The notes beneath the pieces are model-generated. The model saw only the letters and a program-made list of their open reading frames with translations. It did no database searches and was not told where the DNA came from. Of a stretch of 64,000 bases of DNA, positions 10,702 to 22,429 are shown one piece after another. Source of the DNA: Adineta vaga (lineage: Eukaryota > Rotifera); contig CP075494.1 in assembly GCA_021613535.1 (NCBI GenBank), forward strand, positions 496,001 through 560,000. Direction: 5' to 3'. A program made the translations under genes and the position numbers. Position 1 is the stretch's first letter; every line of letters begins with the position of its first letter.

Positions 10702-13700
10702 TCATTCTTTCAAACATATTAATTTATGTTTATATAGTTTCCAGTCCATTGTTTGACATTTTTTTGTACAATAACGTGCTCGTTTACAATTACCACAGCT
10801 ATAATGCGCATTTGCTTTTCCACAACATCGGCACATATTAACAATATATTCAGATTCATTTTGCATAATAATTGATGAAAAATCATCAATACGAATCACT
10901 GGTTTCTTATCACTTGCACCTATTCGTAAATATGGATTGATAATATTCATTTTATTTCCAATTTGAAATTTTTTTTTAATTAAATATTCTCCTTGTTTTT
11001 CAGGAAAAACATAAATGCATATTTTTTTATAATCACAATGTTCATCTTCTATCATTAATTGGATGGATGGAGTCCATGAATATGCTTCTCCAATAATTGT
11101 AACAGAAAGGACATGTTGTTCGTAAACATGGTCCTTTGTTGAATTCATTTCTTTAAATGTAATAGATTTTAATCCAACCAATGATTTCGCTGTTCGTTGA
11201 GAAAATGAAGCTTTGTATGTAAATGATCCAGAAGCAATAGGGGATTTATTTTTTATTTGTAACAATGTTTTTTGCCATTTACGTTGTTCTACTATAGCTT
11301 CAATCCGAGCTGGATCTTCCAGTCGTGCTTTATTTTCCTTAGCAAGAGTAGACAATTTTGTTTTGATCGAAAATAATAAATCAAGCTGAAGTTTAATAGG
11401 AGTTTTCAAGCTAGAATCATAAGGTAAAAAGCATGGTAGTTGCAGTTTTTCTGCTTCTTCACCCTTTTCGTATATTTTTATAGCGTCTTCTAAACGTTGA
11501 TCGTTTTTTCGCGCCAGAGAGCAGGTAGCCATTGCATAATATGAAGCGGGTACTTTTCGGTGATCCTGAGGTGCAACGGCAAGAAATGCGCGATATGCTT
11601 CGATGGCTTCATCCATATCCTTGTTGAGCAGACGTAATGCACCAGCTTTATCATACAATAACGTACAAGAGTTTGGATCTATTTCTAATCCAAGATTAGC
11701 ATTGTACAATGTATCTTCATAATGTCCTGGGAAACCATTCATTGAGGCACTTGTCTCGAAAAAATGAATTGATTTTGGATATTTTTGTTTGCATAGACTA
11801 AGAAAGTTAATAAGCAATGTTTGCGAATCTAAATTAAGATGAGCATAACATGTTCGAGTATCATCGTCAAGTTGTGACACAGTAGTATTGCATCGACGAA
11901 GAACACGATCTACAAGATCTTCAAGTTTATTGCGTATCTCTAAACTTGGATATTTAGCAACTATATGTTCAATTCGATAACATTGTGAAAGTTTGTGTAT
12001 AATAAGATTCTCTTCATCTTCTGTCAATGTATCATTCTGTGTGAATATATATAATGCTTCTAAAAAATGTCTTAAAGCGTCACTCATAATTCTTGCTGTT
12101 TTTGAACCACGATTGGCATATTCAAGTAACATACGATAATCGTAAGAACTCGATCCATTCATTGCTGTTGATGCGGATGTGGTTTTCTTCATCGAACTGA
12201 AAATTTCGAATATTTTATCACTAATTGGCAATATATCTGGGGAAACTCTACTAAAAATATAATGTTTTGCTTGTAAGTCTTCTTCAAAACCACTATCAGC
12301 TAAAGCAACTATATGACCTGCCTGGCATGCTCGATCATACCATATTTTTGCCATTGGGAACTTAGCTCTACGAGTTAATAGTATTGCTAAATTATACATC
12401 GCATTTGAATCACCTTGTTCAGCTGCTTGTTCAAATATTTGTTCAGCTTTGTCAAGATCCATTATAACACCACTACCATTTTCATATAGTAAAGCTAAAC
12501 TATTACCTGATTGAACATTTCCATGATCAAAAGCACGTTTATACCAACATGCTGCAGTTGCTAGTCTTTTGCTAACCACGACACCTTCAGCATATCGAAC
12601 ACCTAAAGCATGTTCCGCTTCTGCCACACCTGGATTTCGCAAATTTTTTGATTTTGGATACATTGGCGGTTGTGAAGCTGCTTTTTCATAAAGCTTTTGT
12701 GCTAAATCATGATCTTTTTTTACACCTAGACCACGATCAGTCAATCGAGCTAAATTAAACATTCCTTCTGCATTGCCTTGTCTTACTGCTTTTGCAAAAT
12801 ATCTAGCGGCTTCTTCATAATTCTGTTTAACATCGCAATCTCCAAGTTCATATTTATATCCTTTTTCTACATCTGCTAAAGATGAATCATTTTTCTGAAG
12901 TAATTTATAAGTATTATGTATTTCTTCGGGATCTATTCCAAATATACTTAATTGTTCGAGTATTGATTTTGGTTTTGTTTCTATATCCAAATGTTCTTGT
13001 CGTTGTTGTCGACCAAATTCATAATGACTTTCATCCAATGCTTTTTTTACCTCATTGTTTGTAGGATCAAGAGCGAATGCTCGTTCATATGAATTAATCG
13101 CTTTTTCATGTTCATTTAACGCAGCGTAAACCTTTCCCACACGAAAATGTCCTTTCCACCATGAAAGCCAAAGTTTTCGAGCATGTTTTGCATCTTGCAA
13201 TGCACGGTATTGTTCATTCTTTGCATCATCAAGTTCCCACTTTCTACTAAGACCTTCTTTTTGTTCAAACAGTGCAAGACGACTGGCAGCCATATTACAA
13301 AAGAAAATAGCACGATTATGAGCCCCAACACCTGGTAAAACTGTTGCTTTCGTAAAATATTCAATTGCTTCAGAAAATTGACCATCCTTATGAGCATGAG
13401 TACCCAGAGAATTCAACCGTAGTGCTTCTTTTACATTGATTTCATTTATTTCTTCAGTGGATGATTGGAAAATGCTGTCATCTTTGAGTTGATCTATTTC
13501 AAAATTGTTATCACCAAATGCAATTAGAATTGTCGATATATCAATCCACAATTGATTAAATTCAATATTATCAACAGATTTTGATGCACAGTGTGCCATT
13601 TTATTTCGAATATCTCTCAATTGTTCTAAAAGTTTCTTTTCTTCATTAAGTTCTTGTATTTCAATTGAATTTAATGTTGTTGGACGATTACTATAAATTA

Positions 13701-13986
13701 GAATATTAGTCATTGTACTTAAATCCCATTGATTTGAATTCCCATTCAAAACAGCTGTTTTTTGTATTGGTGTTAAATTTATATTTTTATTCTTTTTAAT
13801 AACATTATTAAAATAATTTGTTCCACATGTAGATGTATTATTCCATTTCTGATCATTATTAAATTGAGAATAACGTTTTTCAAAAATTTGACGAATCAGA
13901 TTACGTGAACGACTTAATAAAAGATCGAGTTTGAAATAATTACGAACTTCTGATGAAATATTGGTCATATTATATTCTATGTACAA
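10702..13986 (-). CDS. HEPN-TPR-Sel1-MYND protein
   Basis: One intronless frame of 1094 aa. The N-terminal part (about 1-150) resembles DZIP3-like HEPN domains (RDIRNKMAH motif). TPR units follow at about 190-320 (SEAIEYFTKA, EKAINSYERAFALDP). Sel1-like repeats lie at about 380-560 (AARYFAKAVRQGNAEGMFNL). A further TPR pair follows at about 750-830. The last 43 residues form a MYND zinc finger with C-x2-C, C-x2-C, Y-C-x3-C and H-x3-C spacing. These are protein-interaction modules, so the product is probably a cytosolic scaffold. I see no SET domain. Its 5' flank is one arm of an inverted duplication (14014-14336). Function is inferred from domains only. Confidence 0.85.
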   Translation of the reverse strand: MYIEYNMTNISSEVRNYFKLDLLLSRSRNLIRQIFEKRYSQFNNDQKWNNTSTCGTNYFNNVIKKNKNINLTPIQKTAVLNGNSNQWDLSTMTNILIYSNRPTTLNSIEIQELNEEKKLLEQLRDIRNKMAHCASKSVDNIEFNQLWIDISTILIAFGDNNFEIDQLKDDSIFQSSTEEINEINVKEALRLNSLGTHAHKDGQFSEAIEYFTKATVLPGVGAHNRAIFFCNMAASRLALFEQKEGLSRKWELDDAKNEQYRALQDAKHARKLWLSWWKGHFRVGKVYAALNEHEKAINSYERAFALDPTNNEVKKALDESHYEFGRQQRQEHLDIETKPKSILEQLSIFGIDPEEIHNTYKLLQKNDSSLADVEKGYKYELGDCDVKQNYEEAARYFAKAVRQGNAEGMFNLARLTDRGLGVKKDHDLAQKLYEKAASQPPMYPKSKNLRNPGVAEAEHALGVRYAEGVVVSKRLATAACWYKRAFDHGNVQSGNSLALLYENGSGVIMDLDKAEQIFEQAAEQGDSNAMYNLAILLTRRAKFPMAKIWYDRACQAGHIVALADSGFEEDLQAKHYIFSRVSPDILPISDKIFEIFSSMKKTTSASTAMNGSSSYDYRMLLEYANRGSKTARIMSDALRHFLEALYIFTQNDTLTEDEENLIIHKLSQCYRIEHIVAKYPSLEIRNKLEDLVDRVLRRCNTTVSQLDDDTRTCYAHLNLDSQTLLINFLSLCKQKYPKSIHFFETSASMNGFPGHYEDTLYNANLGLEIDPNSCTLLYDKAGALRLLNKDMDEAIEAYRAFLAVAPQDHRKVPASYYAMATCSLARKNDQRLEDAIKIYEKGEEAEKLQLPCFLPYDSSLKTPIKLQLDLLFSIKTKLSTLAKENKARLEDPARIEAIVEQRKWQKTLLQIKNKSPIASGSFTYKASFSQRTAKSLVGLKSITFKEMNSTKDHVYEQHVLSVTIIGEAYSWTPSIQLMIEDEHCDYKKICIYVFPEKQGEYLIKKKFQIGNKMNIINPYLRIGASDKKPVIRIDDFSSIIMQNESEYIVNMCRCCGKANAHYSCGNCKRARYCTKKCQTMDWKLYKHKLICLKE

Positions 13987-14013
13987 AAAAGAAAATGAAA
14001 TTATACTGTGATA

Positions 14014-14336
14014 ATATCGTTCTATCCGTTTTTCTTGGTTCTTCTCTTTTTATTATCTATATATCTCTCTTATACATTTGTTCTCTTGCTGTTGGTTGTA
14101 CATATATAAATGCGTGTTTCTGTCTGTAAAAGATGCGATTTAAAAGGAAGAAATAAATAAACGCGTAGTTCCATAAGCCCATACATCTCTTTCATCAAAA
14201 ATCGTCACATTTTACAGACAGAAACACGCATTTATATATGTACAACCAACAGCAACAGAACGAAGAGAACAAATGTATAAGAGAGATATATAGATGACAA
14301 AAAGAGAAGAACCAAGAAAAACGGATAGAACGATAT
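14014..14336. repeat. Inverted duplication with shared spacer motif
   Basis: Left arm 14014-14131 and right arm 14210-14336 are near-perfect reverse complements of about 120 nt. The 78-nt spacer contains AAACGCGTAGTTCCATAAGC and ATCAAAAATCGTCAC, also found beside the long hairpin at 337-395 and in its duplicate at 45350-45405. The left arm begins only 28 nt upstream of the MYND gene start. Confidence 0.9.
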
Positions 14337-14614
14337 CGTTACATATACGAACTAAAGAAAATAGTAACAATTTCCTCTTTTCTACTGGGTATTTTTTTAT
14401 CAATAGTAATAACAGACCAAAAAAAGCGAGCCTTCCGTACTTCGAAGAACGAGAGACTCCTTGAGAATCGAGGTGTGTATTCGATGGTGAAAAAAATGAG
14501 AATGAATCTCCATTCTAACTCAGAACAAAAAAAATACAAAGAATGTTATAGTAGATAAAATTCTTTCACGAGAATGAGAGAAGCAAAGAAAAAGAAGAGT
14601 AGCGAGCATAACAT

Positions 14615-14668
14615 GGGTGTGGGTGTGAGTGTGAGTACTTCTATCTTCTGTTACTGACACCCACACCT
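14615..14668. repeat. TGTGGG hairpin
   Basis: GGGTGTGGGTGTGAGTGTGAG on the left pairs partly with ACACCCACACC on the right across a loop of about 20 nt. It lies between two same-strand genes. Confidence 0.8.
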
Positions 14669-15478
14669 GCAATTAATTCTCTCGTTTCATTCTTTCATTT
14701 ATTTTTCTATTGTGATAGTTTGAGGATGTGAATATCTTTTTACTTTACATCGGATAAATAGAAAACAAACATTAACAACAATGATGAAGAAATCGTTCTG
14801 TTTTGAAACAGTTTGACGACAGCAACTTGAACGTTATCTCGTTTTTTTTTGCTCGACTATCGAATAGGAAAAATACTAAATGTTCATATATGAATTATCA
14901 CATAGCAACATTATATTTATATGGTGACATCTCTTCAAATCAATGATTGTGAATTCTTTTCTTTTTCTTTCACATCTTCTCGCACTGTAAAAATGAGAAA
15001 TTTCTATGAATCATATTATCCTAGGTATTGTTTTGTTCTTTATTCTGTCGAAAAATAGAGGGAAAGTGCATTGTTTTTCCTTCTATCCGTATATGATATC
15101 AGAGAAGAGAAAAGAACATCTTAAGTTAATAATTTGTTTTCTTTCACGAACAACACAAAATAAGTGAAAATTAAAATAAATGTATTTCATATGGTGTATT
15201 AATCTTTAAAAAAAAACCAATAAAACAGATAATCAAATGATTCATCATTTTTTGAATATTAATAGTATTTCTTTCTTTTAATCTCATGAAAAAAAACACA
15301 AACTTCTCTTTTTTTTTCGATCGATACGAAGAAAACTATTAAATAAAATCATTAATAGGCCTTTTTCGTCTGATTGTACATCTAACTATACTCTTTTTCT
15401 ATAGAACGAAAGAAAATTAGTTTTTATTCAGCAGAAAATAGACATTTTTTCTATTCTCCATGATTAATAAAGTGAACG

Positions 15479-18025
15479 TTAAAATTGTTTACGAACATCT
15501 TCGAGTAATTTGTTGAGTTTGGTCATATCATTACCAAGAAGATTGAGTAGATATTTACGTGCTTTTTGTACAATACCATACCACATTGATGAAAGAGAAG
15601 CAAAACGTGTTTCAAGTATTGAAATAATGATAGAAGAAAGAAGTATTTCTTTATTTGCCATGTGTGCAAATGTCGTTAATGGTTTTTTAGTTAGTTTTTC
15701 AATATCATTTTCATCTATTTGCCAAGAACCATCAAATTTTTGTTTATTAATTAAATAACGAACGATATCTTCGTCATTCATGATTGATAGATCAGTTGTT
15801 TGCGTTGAAAAACTATTATTATTGCGAGACTGAAAAGGATCGTCATCATCTTCATCTTCTGATAATTCTTCATCGTCATCTTCATCTGGTAATGGTACAC
15901 TCTGTACATATTAAAAATAGACACACTTAAAATTCAAATAAAATTTTTCAAAATTATATAATACCTTTTGAATAGATCGACGACACAGCTCACGAAATGA
16001 CATATCGCAATCAAATGAATCGTCATCATCCTCGCTTGAACAATCATCATCTGTCATGGGTGACGTTGTCGAATATGAACTATAGTAGTTTTGATGATAA
16101 CTATGTAAATGTTGATCATCAGCTGATATTTGTATTGGTACTTCACGTAACACCATATCACTATTATTTCCATTCAATCGCTTTTCAACACCAATAAATG
16201 CTGTATGAGGACTAAGAATATGATATTTTAATGATAATTCAATTATTCGTTTCTTTATTATTTCTTTTGCACTTTCATCATCATTGTTAACAGCTTTTTG
16301 ATGTTCTTGAAAACGAGTTTGCAATGAACCTGGACTCATCTTTTGAGTTGATGATGGTAGTTTTTCATGTTGTAATTCAACAATAAGTGCTTTAGCAGCT
16401 AATCGACCAATTGTTTCATTATTATTACTAACATTTGGTATTATATTCACTTTTGCTTCACCTAACCGATGTTGTCCACATGTTAATTCGACTCGTAAAT
16501 TATGATCAAATCGAATGGATGAATTTTTAGCCAATGCATAAACAATTAAACGATCATTTACATAAACAGGTGGCATTTTATTTGGAACACTTGTGATCAT
16601 ATCTAAGTTCCATTTGATTTCTACATTAGTTATACATGATTGTAAAGCTTTTTGTAATTGTTCACCAACATGAATATCAACACTTGTATGAGGAGGAATA
16701 AAAACAAATCGACCATTTGTTGATCGAGCTAAACCTTTTACAAGTGATCGACTAGGAGATGAACCTAATCCAAATGAAAATATTCGAGTTGATGTTGCCA
16801 TTGTTCGACAAAGATCAATCACTTCATTCACATTCGAAACTTCACCATCAGTCAAAAGAAAGATTTGACGAGCACGTCCTTCAATTACTGGATTTTTCTC
16901 AAGCCATTGTAATGGAGATAACTATGAATAGAATAATAATTGACAAACATTATTCTAAAGACAAATCTAAACAACACTCACTAATTCAGTACCACCTAAA
17001 TCTGCTCTCATTGTCTTTGTAAGTTGTTCAGCTTTTTGTGAATTTATTTCATTGTATAGAACAGTCATTTCTGGAAATAAACTTTGATGATTACTACCAA
17101 ATCGAATTATGTTGAAGTAACAATTCACAGGTAAACTCTTAAGAAAAAGTAACATGGCTTGTCGAGCTAATTCAATCTTATTTTCTTCATCCATTGAACC
17201 ACTACAATCAACAATAAAAATAAATTCGTTTGTCATTTCTTTATTATTCATAACTCGTTGACAATCTTCTTCATTTGGTGTAAATGAAACCATCATTGCA
17301 CCATTTTCAACAGCTAAGATTGTATTCGAACGATGTTCAATCAATTGCATATCCAAAAGAATATCACGATCCAAACAAGTATTTTCTTGTGCAAATGTAA
17401 TAACATAATAATCTTGTTTACTTAAATCCATTTGAATTGGATGTGATGAAGAACTAATTCTAGCAATATTATATTTCTCTACTTGACAATGAAAACTAAT
17501 TGTATATGGAACAGATTGAACATATTTTGATGTTGTACCAGCTGGTGAACTCAAACTACCTTTATCAGGATTATAACGAGGTGCAATAGTTGTTGGTACA
17601 ACAAATCGAATCTTTTCACCATTTTCAACAAGATTTAATTCAGTTACATAACATATTTCAATTTGACATTCTTTTCCAGATGGAAGTGCACCAACATTAA
17701 TAATAAAATTATCTTGTGATTTTTCATCTTGTTCTAATAAATAAGCACCATGACCTGATTGGAGAGCTTCACTATATTCTTTTTGTGCTGTTTTCTTTTC
17801 TTTTAATTCACCAATAATTTCTCGATCATCAATTCGTGCAATAAAACTATAGATTGCTGCTTGTTCTTCAATTGGAAAACAATATACAGCTTCAATTGAT
17901 GTTGATTCTTCATTGCGAAACAGTTGTGTAATACTCACATCAGCAGCAAAAGATCGAATAGTTGCTGCAATATTCACTTGTTTAAGAGGAACATATTGTT
18001 GTGGATTTTGTTTGTTTCGAAGCAT
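15479..18025 (-). CDS. VIT and vWA domain protein
   Basis: Three exons on the minus strand: 16982-18025, 15965-16921, 15479-15901, joined by phase-0 introns of about 60 nt, encoding 807 aa. Residues about 1-130 form a VIT domain (VYCFPIEEQAAIYSF, INVGALPSGKE). A vWA domain follows at about 270-440 with an intact MIDAS motif D-x-S-x-S (FIVDCSGSMDEEN) and the conserved FLLTDGEV. An acidic linker (DEDDDEE type) precedes a C-terminal segment like that of VWA5A/PARP4-type proteins (FDGSW). The layout resembles VWA5A or ITIH proteins. No signal peptide is seen, so an intracellular VWA5A-like role is more likely than a secreted ITIH role. The splice from TELL to SPLQW restores the vWA fold. Confidence 0.88.
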
Positions 18026-19329
18026 GTTGTAAAAAAAAGTATATGTATCTCGATCTTTTGTAAAAGAAAACCTTTAGCTTATATACTTGTCGTGACATGA
18101 AGAGGTAACAATAATAAACACAAGATTGTGCAATAATTGACTAGGAACAAACAAAAAGTGAGGAAGACATATTTTAGTGAGTCATATATTATTATAATAC
18201 GGTGTTAGAGGACGATACACGTCATCCTCTTTAGTTAGTTACATGACTTTTCTTTCGTTCTTCACATATGTTATATATGCTTTTTTTCTGTTCTGCACAT
18301 ATCGTATGTTCTATGTTGTCTGTTCTCTTCACCTATGTTTATACATTTCATCATCTTTCGTTACCTCGATATATTCAATCATGTTTCATCATCTCGTTAC
18401 CTCGATGTATTCAGATGATTTCATCATTTAGTTGATTGTTCACTGATATCTTCTCGTGATTTCATCATCCACTTCATTGTTCTAGTCTTTCCCTCTTTGT
18501 GTTATCATCGATCCCTCGATCTCTCGCTCATTGTGTCCACTTGCTATAAGTACTGCGTGATTTTTAGCAATAAACATTCATTCATTCACTCGTTCATCTA
18601 TCAGTCTCATTTGCTCTTCGAGCGACCCGCTCACACACATTTTTATAATCTTGTCATACAGCGACATCTATTTCTCTCAAATACAGCTTCAATCGTTAGC
18701 ATTTATTGATGTAAAGATTTCAGAAATTGTTAGCTCTCTTGAGCATCAAAAAATTCACCATCTTTAGGGTGTGGGTGTGGTTATCTTGACCCATATACCC
18801 ACACCCACCCTTCGTTTTATACCGACTCGATTTTCTATATACACGTATATATCTAGAACTGATGCGACTGTTTTCTTAGAAATCATTTTATTTTGTAACG
18901 ATTTGCTTTTATTCTTATCGATTTAATATCACTATATGTACATACACAATTTGTTAAAACAGACGTCAAATTATTTTATTTCTTTAGTATAGAATAAAGC
19001 CTATGTGTTTGTTTCGTTCTAATTTGTATTTCAAATAATGATCCATCTTCTTACCACCTCAAAAATAATACTAAATCAGTTAAATTAAAGTGAAAAAAAA
19101 ACACTCAAACAATTTATTATATCATTTGAAATTTTCATTGAGAAAAGATTGACGAGTGATAATTGTATTTCGTAGAATTGTCTTTAATAAATGTGAATAA
19201 GAGGAGATGTTTGAAAAATAAAATCATTTTCAAAGAAAAAATTTCTCCATTACATAAATAAATGTATCAAACCTTAAAAGAGACCAAAAATATCGTTCAA
19301 TATATATTGAAAAATGTTTGATAAAAATT
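18026..19329. other. Intergenic
   Basis: Short frames (18243-18709) have no recognisable similarity and are judged spurious. A TGTGGG hairpin lies at 18767-18810. The rest is AT-rich with no gene seen. Confidence 0.6.
18767..18810. repeat. TGTGGG hairpin
   Basis: GGGTGTGGGTGTGG pairs with CCCACACCCACCC after a short loop. It lies upstream of the minus-strand VIT-vWA gene. Confidence 0.85.
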
Positions 19330-19551
19330 TCAAAAACTTTTATTCTTTCCTATGAGACTCGATAGTAAAACAACAATAAATACTCCTTCGACTCTATTTG
19401 CTCGACTTTTAATTCGAACAGCAATAGTATTACATTGACAACCAACAGAATTGATAATAGAAATGGTTTGACTATCGTAATTCAACGATAAATTTACAGG
19501 ATAGTCGGAGAGACGAATTGGTAGTACAAAATCTTTTGGGATATTATAATG
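19330..19551 (-). pseudogene. Orphan terminal exon
   Basis: A clean 74-codon frame on the minus strand follows a splice acceptor (GATAG just above 19551) and ends in TGA. The product contains GCQCNTIAVRIKSR and a hydrophobic tail (GVFIVVLLSSLIG) that could be a GPI-anchoring signal. No upstream exon is visible in the next 800 bp. The family is not recognised. It is probably the last exon of a deleted gene, although a distant upstream exon cannot be excluded. Confidence 0.4.
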
Positions 19552-20440
19552 CTATCAAATAGAACTATCTTGTACACACATACACATGTCGTCTCTTTAT
19601 TATAAAACTTAAAATATTTGAAAAACAAAATACAAAACAATTCTTTTGCTTCTCTGTGTAGAAGACATGATATTGTGATGAATTATTCATTTTCTTTTCT
19701 GTAAAAACCTTCAAACAGAATGAAGAACGGAGAATGAACTTATTTAGTCAGATAAAGTTCTGCTCTCATTTTACCTATATGTTGATTTTCTTTTTTTCTC
19801 AACATACACATGTTTATATGGAATCAATAAATCCATATTGAAAAGAGAAAGATTAATATACTGCATTCGCTATTATATTATTTACGGTATAAACAAGAGA
19901 TTATTAATCATTACTTTAGTACTGCCCTAAGTAATACAAAACTTCTAAAGTTTGATAAAATACCTTTTTTTATAGTGTAAGTTTACTAAATGATAATCCT
20001 GACAAAAAAATGATTTAATCAATACAACTAAACATAAAACTAATAAAGAATTTTGTTACCAAAGACAGTTGTTATTTAAAACACATTCCATAAACTTGCT
20101 ATTTCTATTCTATCACGTATACTTATCTAAAAGACTTAAATTCCTAATGTATAGAATAATTCTCTATATCATATTTATAAAAATAATGAAGAGAAAAAAA
20201 GAATTAATAACATTCATTTGATGTTAATATATTGCATAAAAATATGTTTAATATACAAGAAATCAATTCACTATTTTTATCATTAGTTTTATTCTTACAA
20301 TCAACAATATATTAGGTATTCTAAAAGATGTCTTTTAGCATAAATGAATGATTTGAGAGAGCGTGAGGGTGAGATGCATCTCCAATATCCTCCAATTCTA
20401 CTGGGTATGTAAGCGCCACTAATTTTTTCTTCTTTTATAG
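19552..20440. other. Intergenic
   Basis: AT-rich sequence without a recognisable gene or repeat. It ends at the splice-acceptor-like tract before the NHL fragment. Confidence 0.5.
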
Positions 20441-20652
20441 CTATTTCATATAATCAACCAAAATTTTGTCTAACAAGCAGTCTGGAATCAAAATGGAATG
20501 ACAATAGCCAGTAGAACAACAGTTGGTTATTATCCTGTTGATATTTTTATTAACACAAAGAACACAATTTATGTTTCGAATCAAGAGAAGGATGAGATTT
20601 TAGTATGGTTCAACAATAGTATCAATCCAACAAAAATCAAGTCTGATTGTTG
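20441..20652 (+). pseudogene. NHL receptor exon fragment, truncated
   Basis: A polypyrimidine tract and TAG at 20438-20440 precede sequence matching the start of the 888-nt NHL exons (ISYNQPKFC). A one-base insertion follows CCAAAATTTTGTC, after which the frame resumes as MTIASRTTVGYYPVDIFIN and LVWFNNSINPTK. The match breaks off as the sequence enters TTGAGGGTGTGGG at 20650. It is a decayed first quarter of such an exon. Confidence 0.75.
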
Positions 20653-20666
20653 AGGGTGTGGGTAGT
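20650..20666 (+). repeat. TGTGGG single arm at gene break
   Basis: TTGAGGGTGTGGGTAG sits exactly where the NHL fragment ends. No C-rich partner arm is seen nearby. Confidence 0.7.
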
Positions 20667-20810
20667 ATATTGACAGTTGAATCTGTCCGACAGACACGTC
20701 CACAGTTTGAAGTTAGGGACGAGATTGTGAAGGAAAAAAATATTTCTGTCTTTTACAGTCGGAGGGTCAAGTGAGTCGAAGCGATAAACGTTACTTGTGT
20801 TTTATTGCAG

Positions 20811-21163
20811 GTGAAAAGAGGTAGAAAGCGGTCACGACTTCGTATTTTTTATGATATGATCGACATTGCTGCTGTCAATGCACTTACCGTCTGGAAGACG
20901 AAAATGTATCAGCGTCGACTAGTCTTCATCTGTTGAATTTTCGTTTAAAAATCTCGACATTTTTGAACAAACATATCCACGATGTATTAGCTATTTGTCG
21001 ATTATTCTGTGGCGAAGAAGAATCTAATCAGAAAGAAATGAAAACAGTGTTCGATTTGTGAATTTTCTATAGACAAGAAAACTTCAACTCAATGCAGCAG
21101 TAAACTGTTCCGTATTTGTTTGTGCTGCGCATTCTGTTAAGCGTATTTTTTGTATTGCTTGTT
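20811..21163 (+). pseudogene. piggyBac-like transposase C-terminal relic
   Basis: After TTATTGCAG the frame reads RSRLRIFYDMIDIAAVNAL then TVWK, close to the conserved W-x-x-R-x-F-Y-x-M-I-D-I-A-x-x-N-A segment of piggyBac-family DDE transposases. Stops follow. A Cys-cluster-like stretch at about 21098-21145 may be a remnant of the C-terminal zinc-binding region. There is no complete frame and no terminal repeats seen here. Confidence 0.5.
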
Positions 21164-21316
21164 TTAAATAAAAATATCTTACTTTAATGATTTCTTTATA
21201 AAGTCTGAGATGAAAACAAATGTTGCTGGTGTAGTGTATAAAAAAGATCGATACTAATAGGGTTAAATAAAGTGTGTGTTTCCATGTAACTGGCTGAATC
21301 AAATAGCATGAACAAT

Positions 21317-22429
21317 CTATTTTGACTGTAAAAATAAAGAATCAACTTCATCTTCGTTCTTGAGGACTAATTTTGTTAACACAGATGAATGATATTCGTT
21401 GTCTCCATCGCTTGAAATTCCATGTTTTGCTACTCCGATGTTTTGTGCTGGAACACTATCGTCCTTAATGACTAATTCCGCTAGCACAGGTAGATGATCT
21501 GACGGATAGTATTCGTTGTTCGAATCGATTAGAATTGCATGTTTCAGTACTCTGATGTATTGTGAAGTAACAAAGATGTAGTCTATTCGATCGCCTATAT
21601 TTTCTTCTACCGAGAATGTGGCCCATGTACCATTTGGGCCATCATGAGGAGTTTCTGTCAGATTTATGGCATCTTGTAGTGAACTGTTCGTAGTGATAGT
21701 GTGGTAAGGATCTGTGTCTGGAGCTGTGTTCAAATCACCGGTCAGTATTACCGGAGTCGAAGAATCAGCTATTTTTTGTATACGAGCCAGCAAAAGACGA
21801 GCACTCTCAAGTCGAGCAGTCACTCCAATATGATCAAAATGTGTATTGAAGTAATATAGTGATTGGTGGGTTTGCCGATCGCGAAGTTTCACCCAACTGC
21901 ATATACGCGTTTTGTTTGCATCCCATCCCTTACTACCAGGAATTTCTGGAGTTTCGGAAAACCAAAATGTTCCTTTGTCGAGTAATTCAAAACGAGTGAA
22001 ACGATAGAATATAGTATTGAATTCGCCTTGATTATCTCCATCATCACAACCAACACCGTATTCATCAAATTCAGGTAATGCTTCTTTCAAGTCAGACACT
22101 TGTTCAGATAAAGATTCCTGAATTCCTAATAGATCGGATTCATGATCTTGGATGAGACTAATTAGACGACTCTTACGAAACTTCCACTGATTTTGATCAT
22201 CTTCATCCAGATTGAGTCGAATGTTATAGGTCATTACTCGAAAAGACGAATCACAGTTGTCGATCGACATTTTATCCAAACACGATGCACGTAAGTATGA
22301 AACAAAATGTGACTTGATATAGTAACCAAAGGATATAATAAAACGATAAGATAAGAAAAATGCTTCTACAAAAAAAGGTATACTGATGATATATGAATAG
22401 ATAGATAACATGGTGAAATGAATTGACAT
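21317..22429 (-). CDS. Endonuclease/exonuclease/phosphatase family protein
   Basis: A single frame of 370 aa. An N-terminal hydrophobic stretch (about 1-50) is a possible signal or anchor; an inner start (MSIDNCDSS) would remove it. The catalytic fold covers about 64-325 with the family motifs in order: MTYNIR, GIQES (metal-binding Glu), YFNTHFDH, TGDLNTAPD, RIDYIF and SDHLPV. This metal-dependent hydrolase superfamily includes sphingomyelinases, DNases and phosphatases, so the substrate cannot be fixed from sequence. The tail after SDHLPVLAEL is a degraded second copy of the preceding 30 residues (KHGISSDGDNEYHSS against KHAILIDSNNEYYPS). The intronless, bacterial-looking domain makes horizontal origin possible but untested. 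Confidence 0.82.
   Translation of the reverse strand: MSIHFTMLSIYSYIISIPFFVEAFFLSYRFIISFGYYIKSHFVSYLRASCLDKMSIDNCDSSFRVMTYNIRLNLDEDDQNQWKFRKSRLISLIQDHESDLLGIQESLSEQVSDLKEALPEFDEYGVGCDDGDNQGEFNTIFYRFTRFELLDKGTFWFSETPEIPGSKGWDANKTRICSWVKLRDRQTHQSLYYFNTHFDHIGVTARLESARLLLARIQKIADSSTPVILTGDLNTAPDTDPYHTITTNSSLQDAINLTETPHDGPNGTWATFSVEENIGDRIDYIFVTSQYIRVLKHAILIDSNNEYYPSDHLPVLAELVIKDDSVPAQNIGVAKHGISSDGDNEYHSSVLTKLVLKNEDEVDSLFLQSK

Larger units (their letters stand above)
13987..15478. other. Intergenic, promoter side of MYND gene
   Basis: Contains the 14014-14336 inverted duplication, the TGTGGG hairpin at 14615-14668 and AT-rich sequence with long T and A runs. No convincing coding region. Confidence 0.6.

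Noticed and set aside
18243-18709. Two frames rich in Phe, Ser and His
   Set aside because: Composition follows a CATC/TTCATC-rich simple sequence; no domain or splice pattern.
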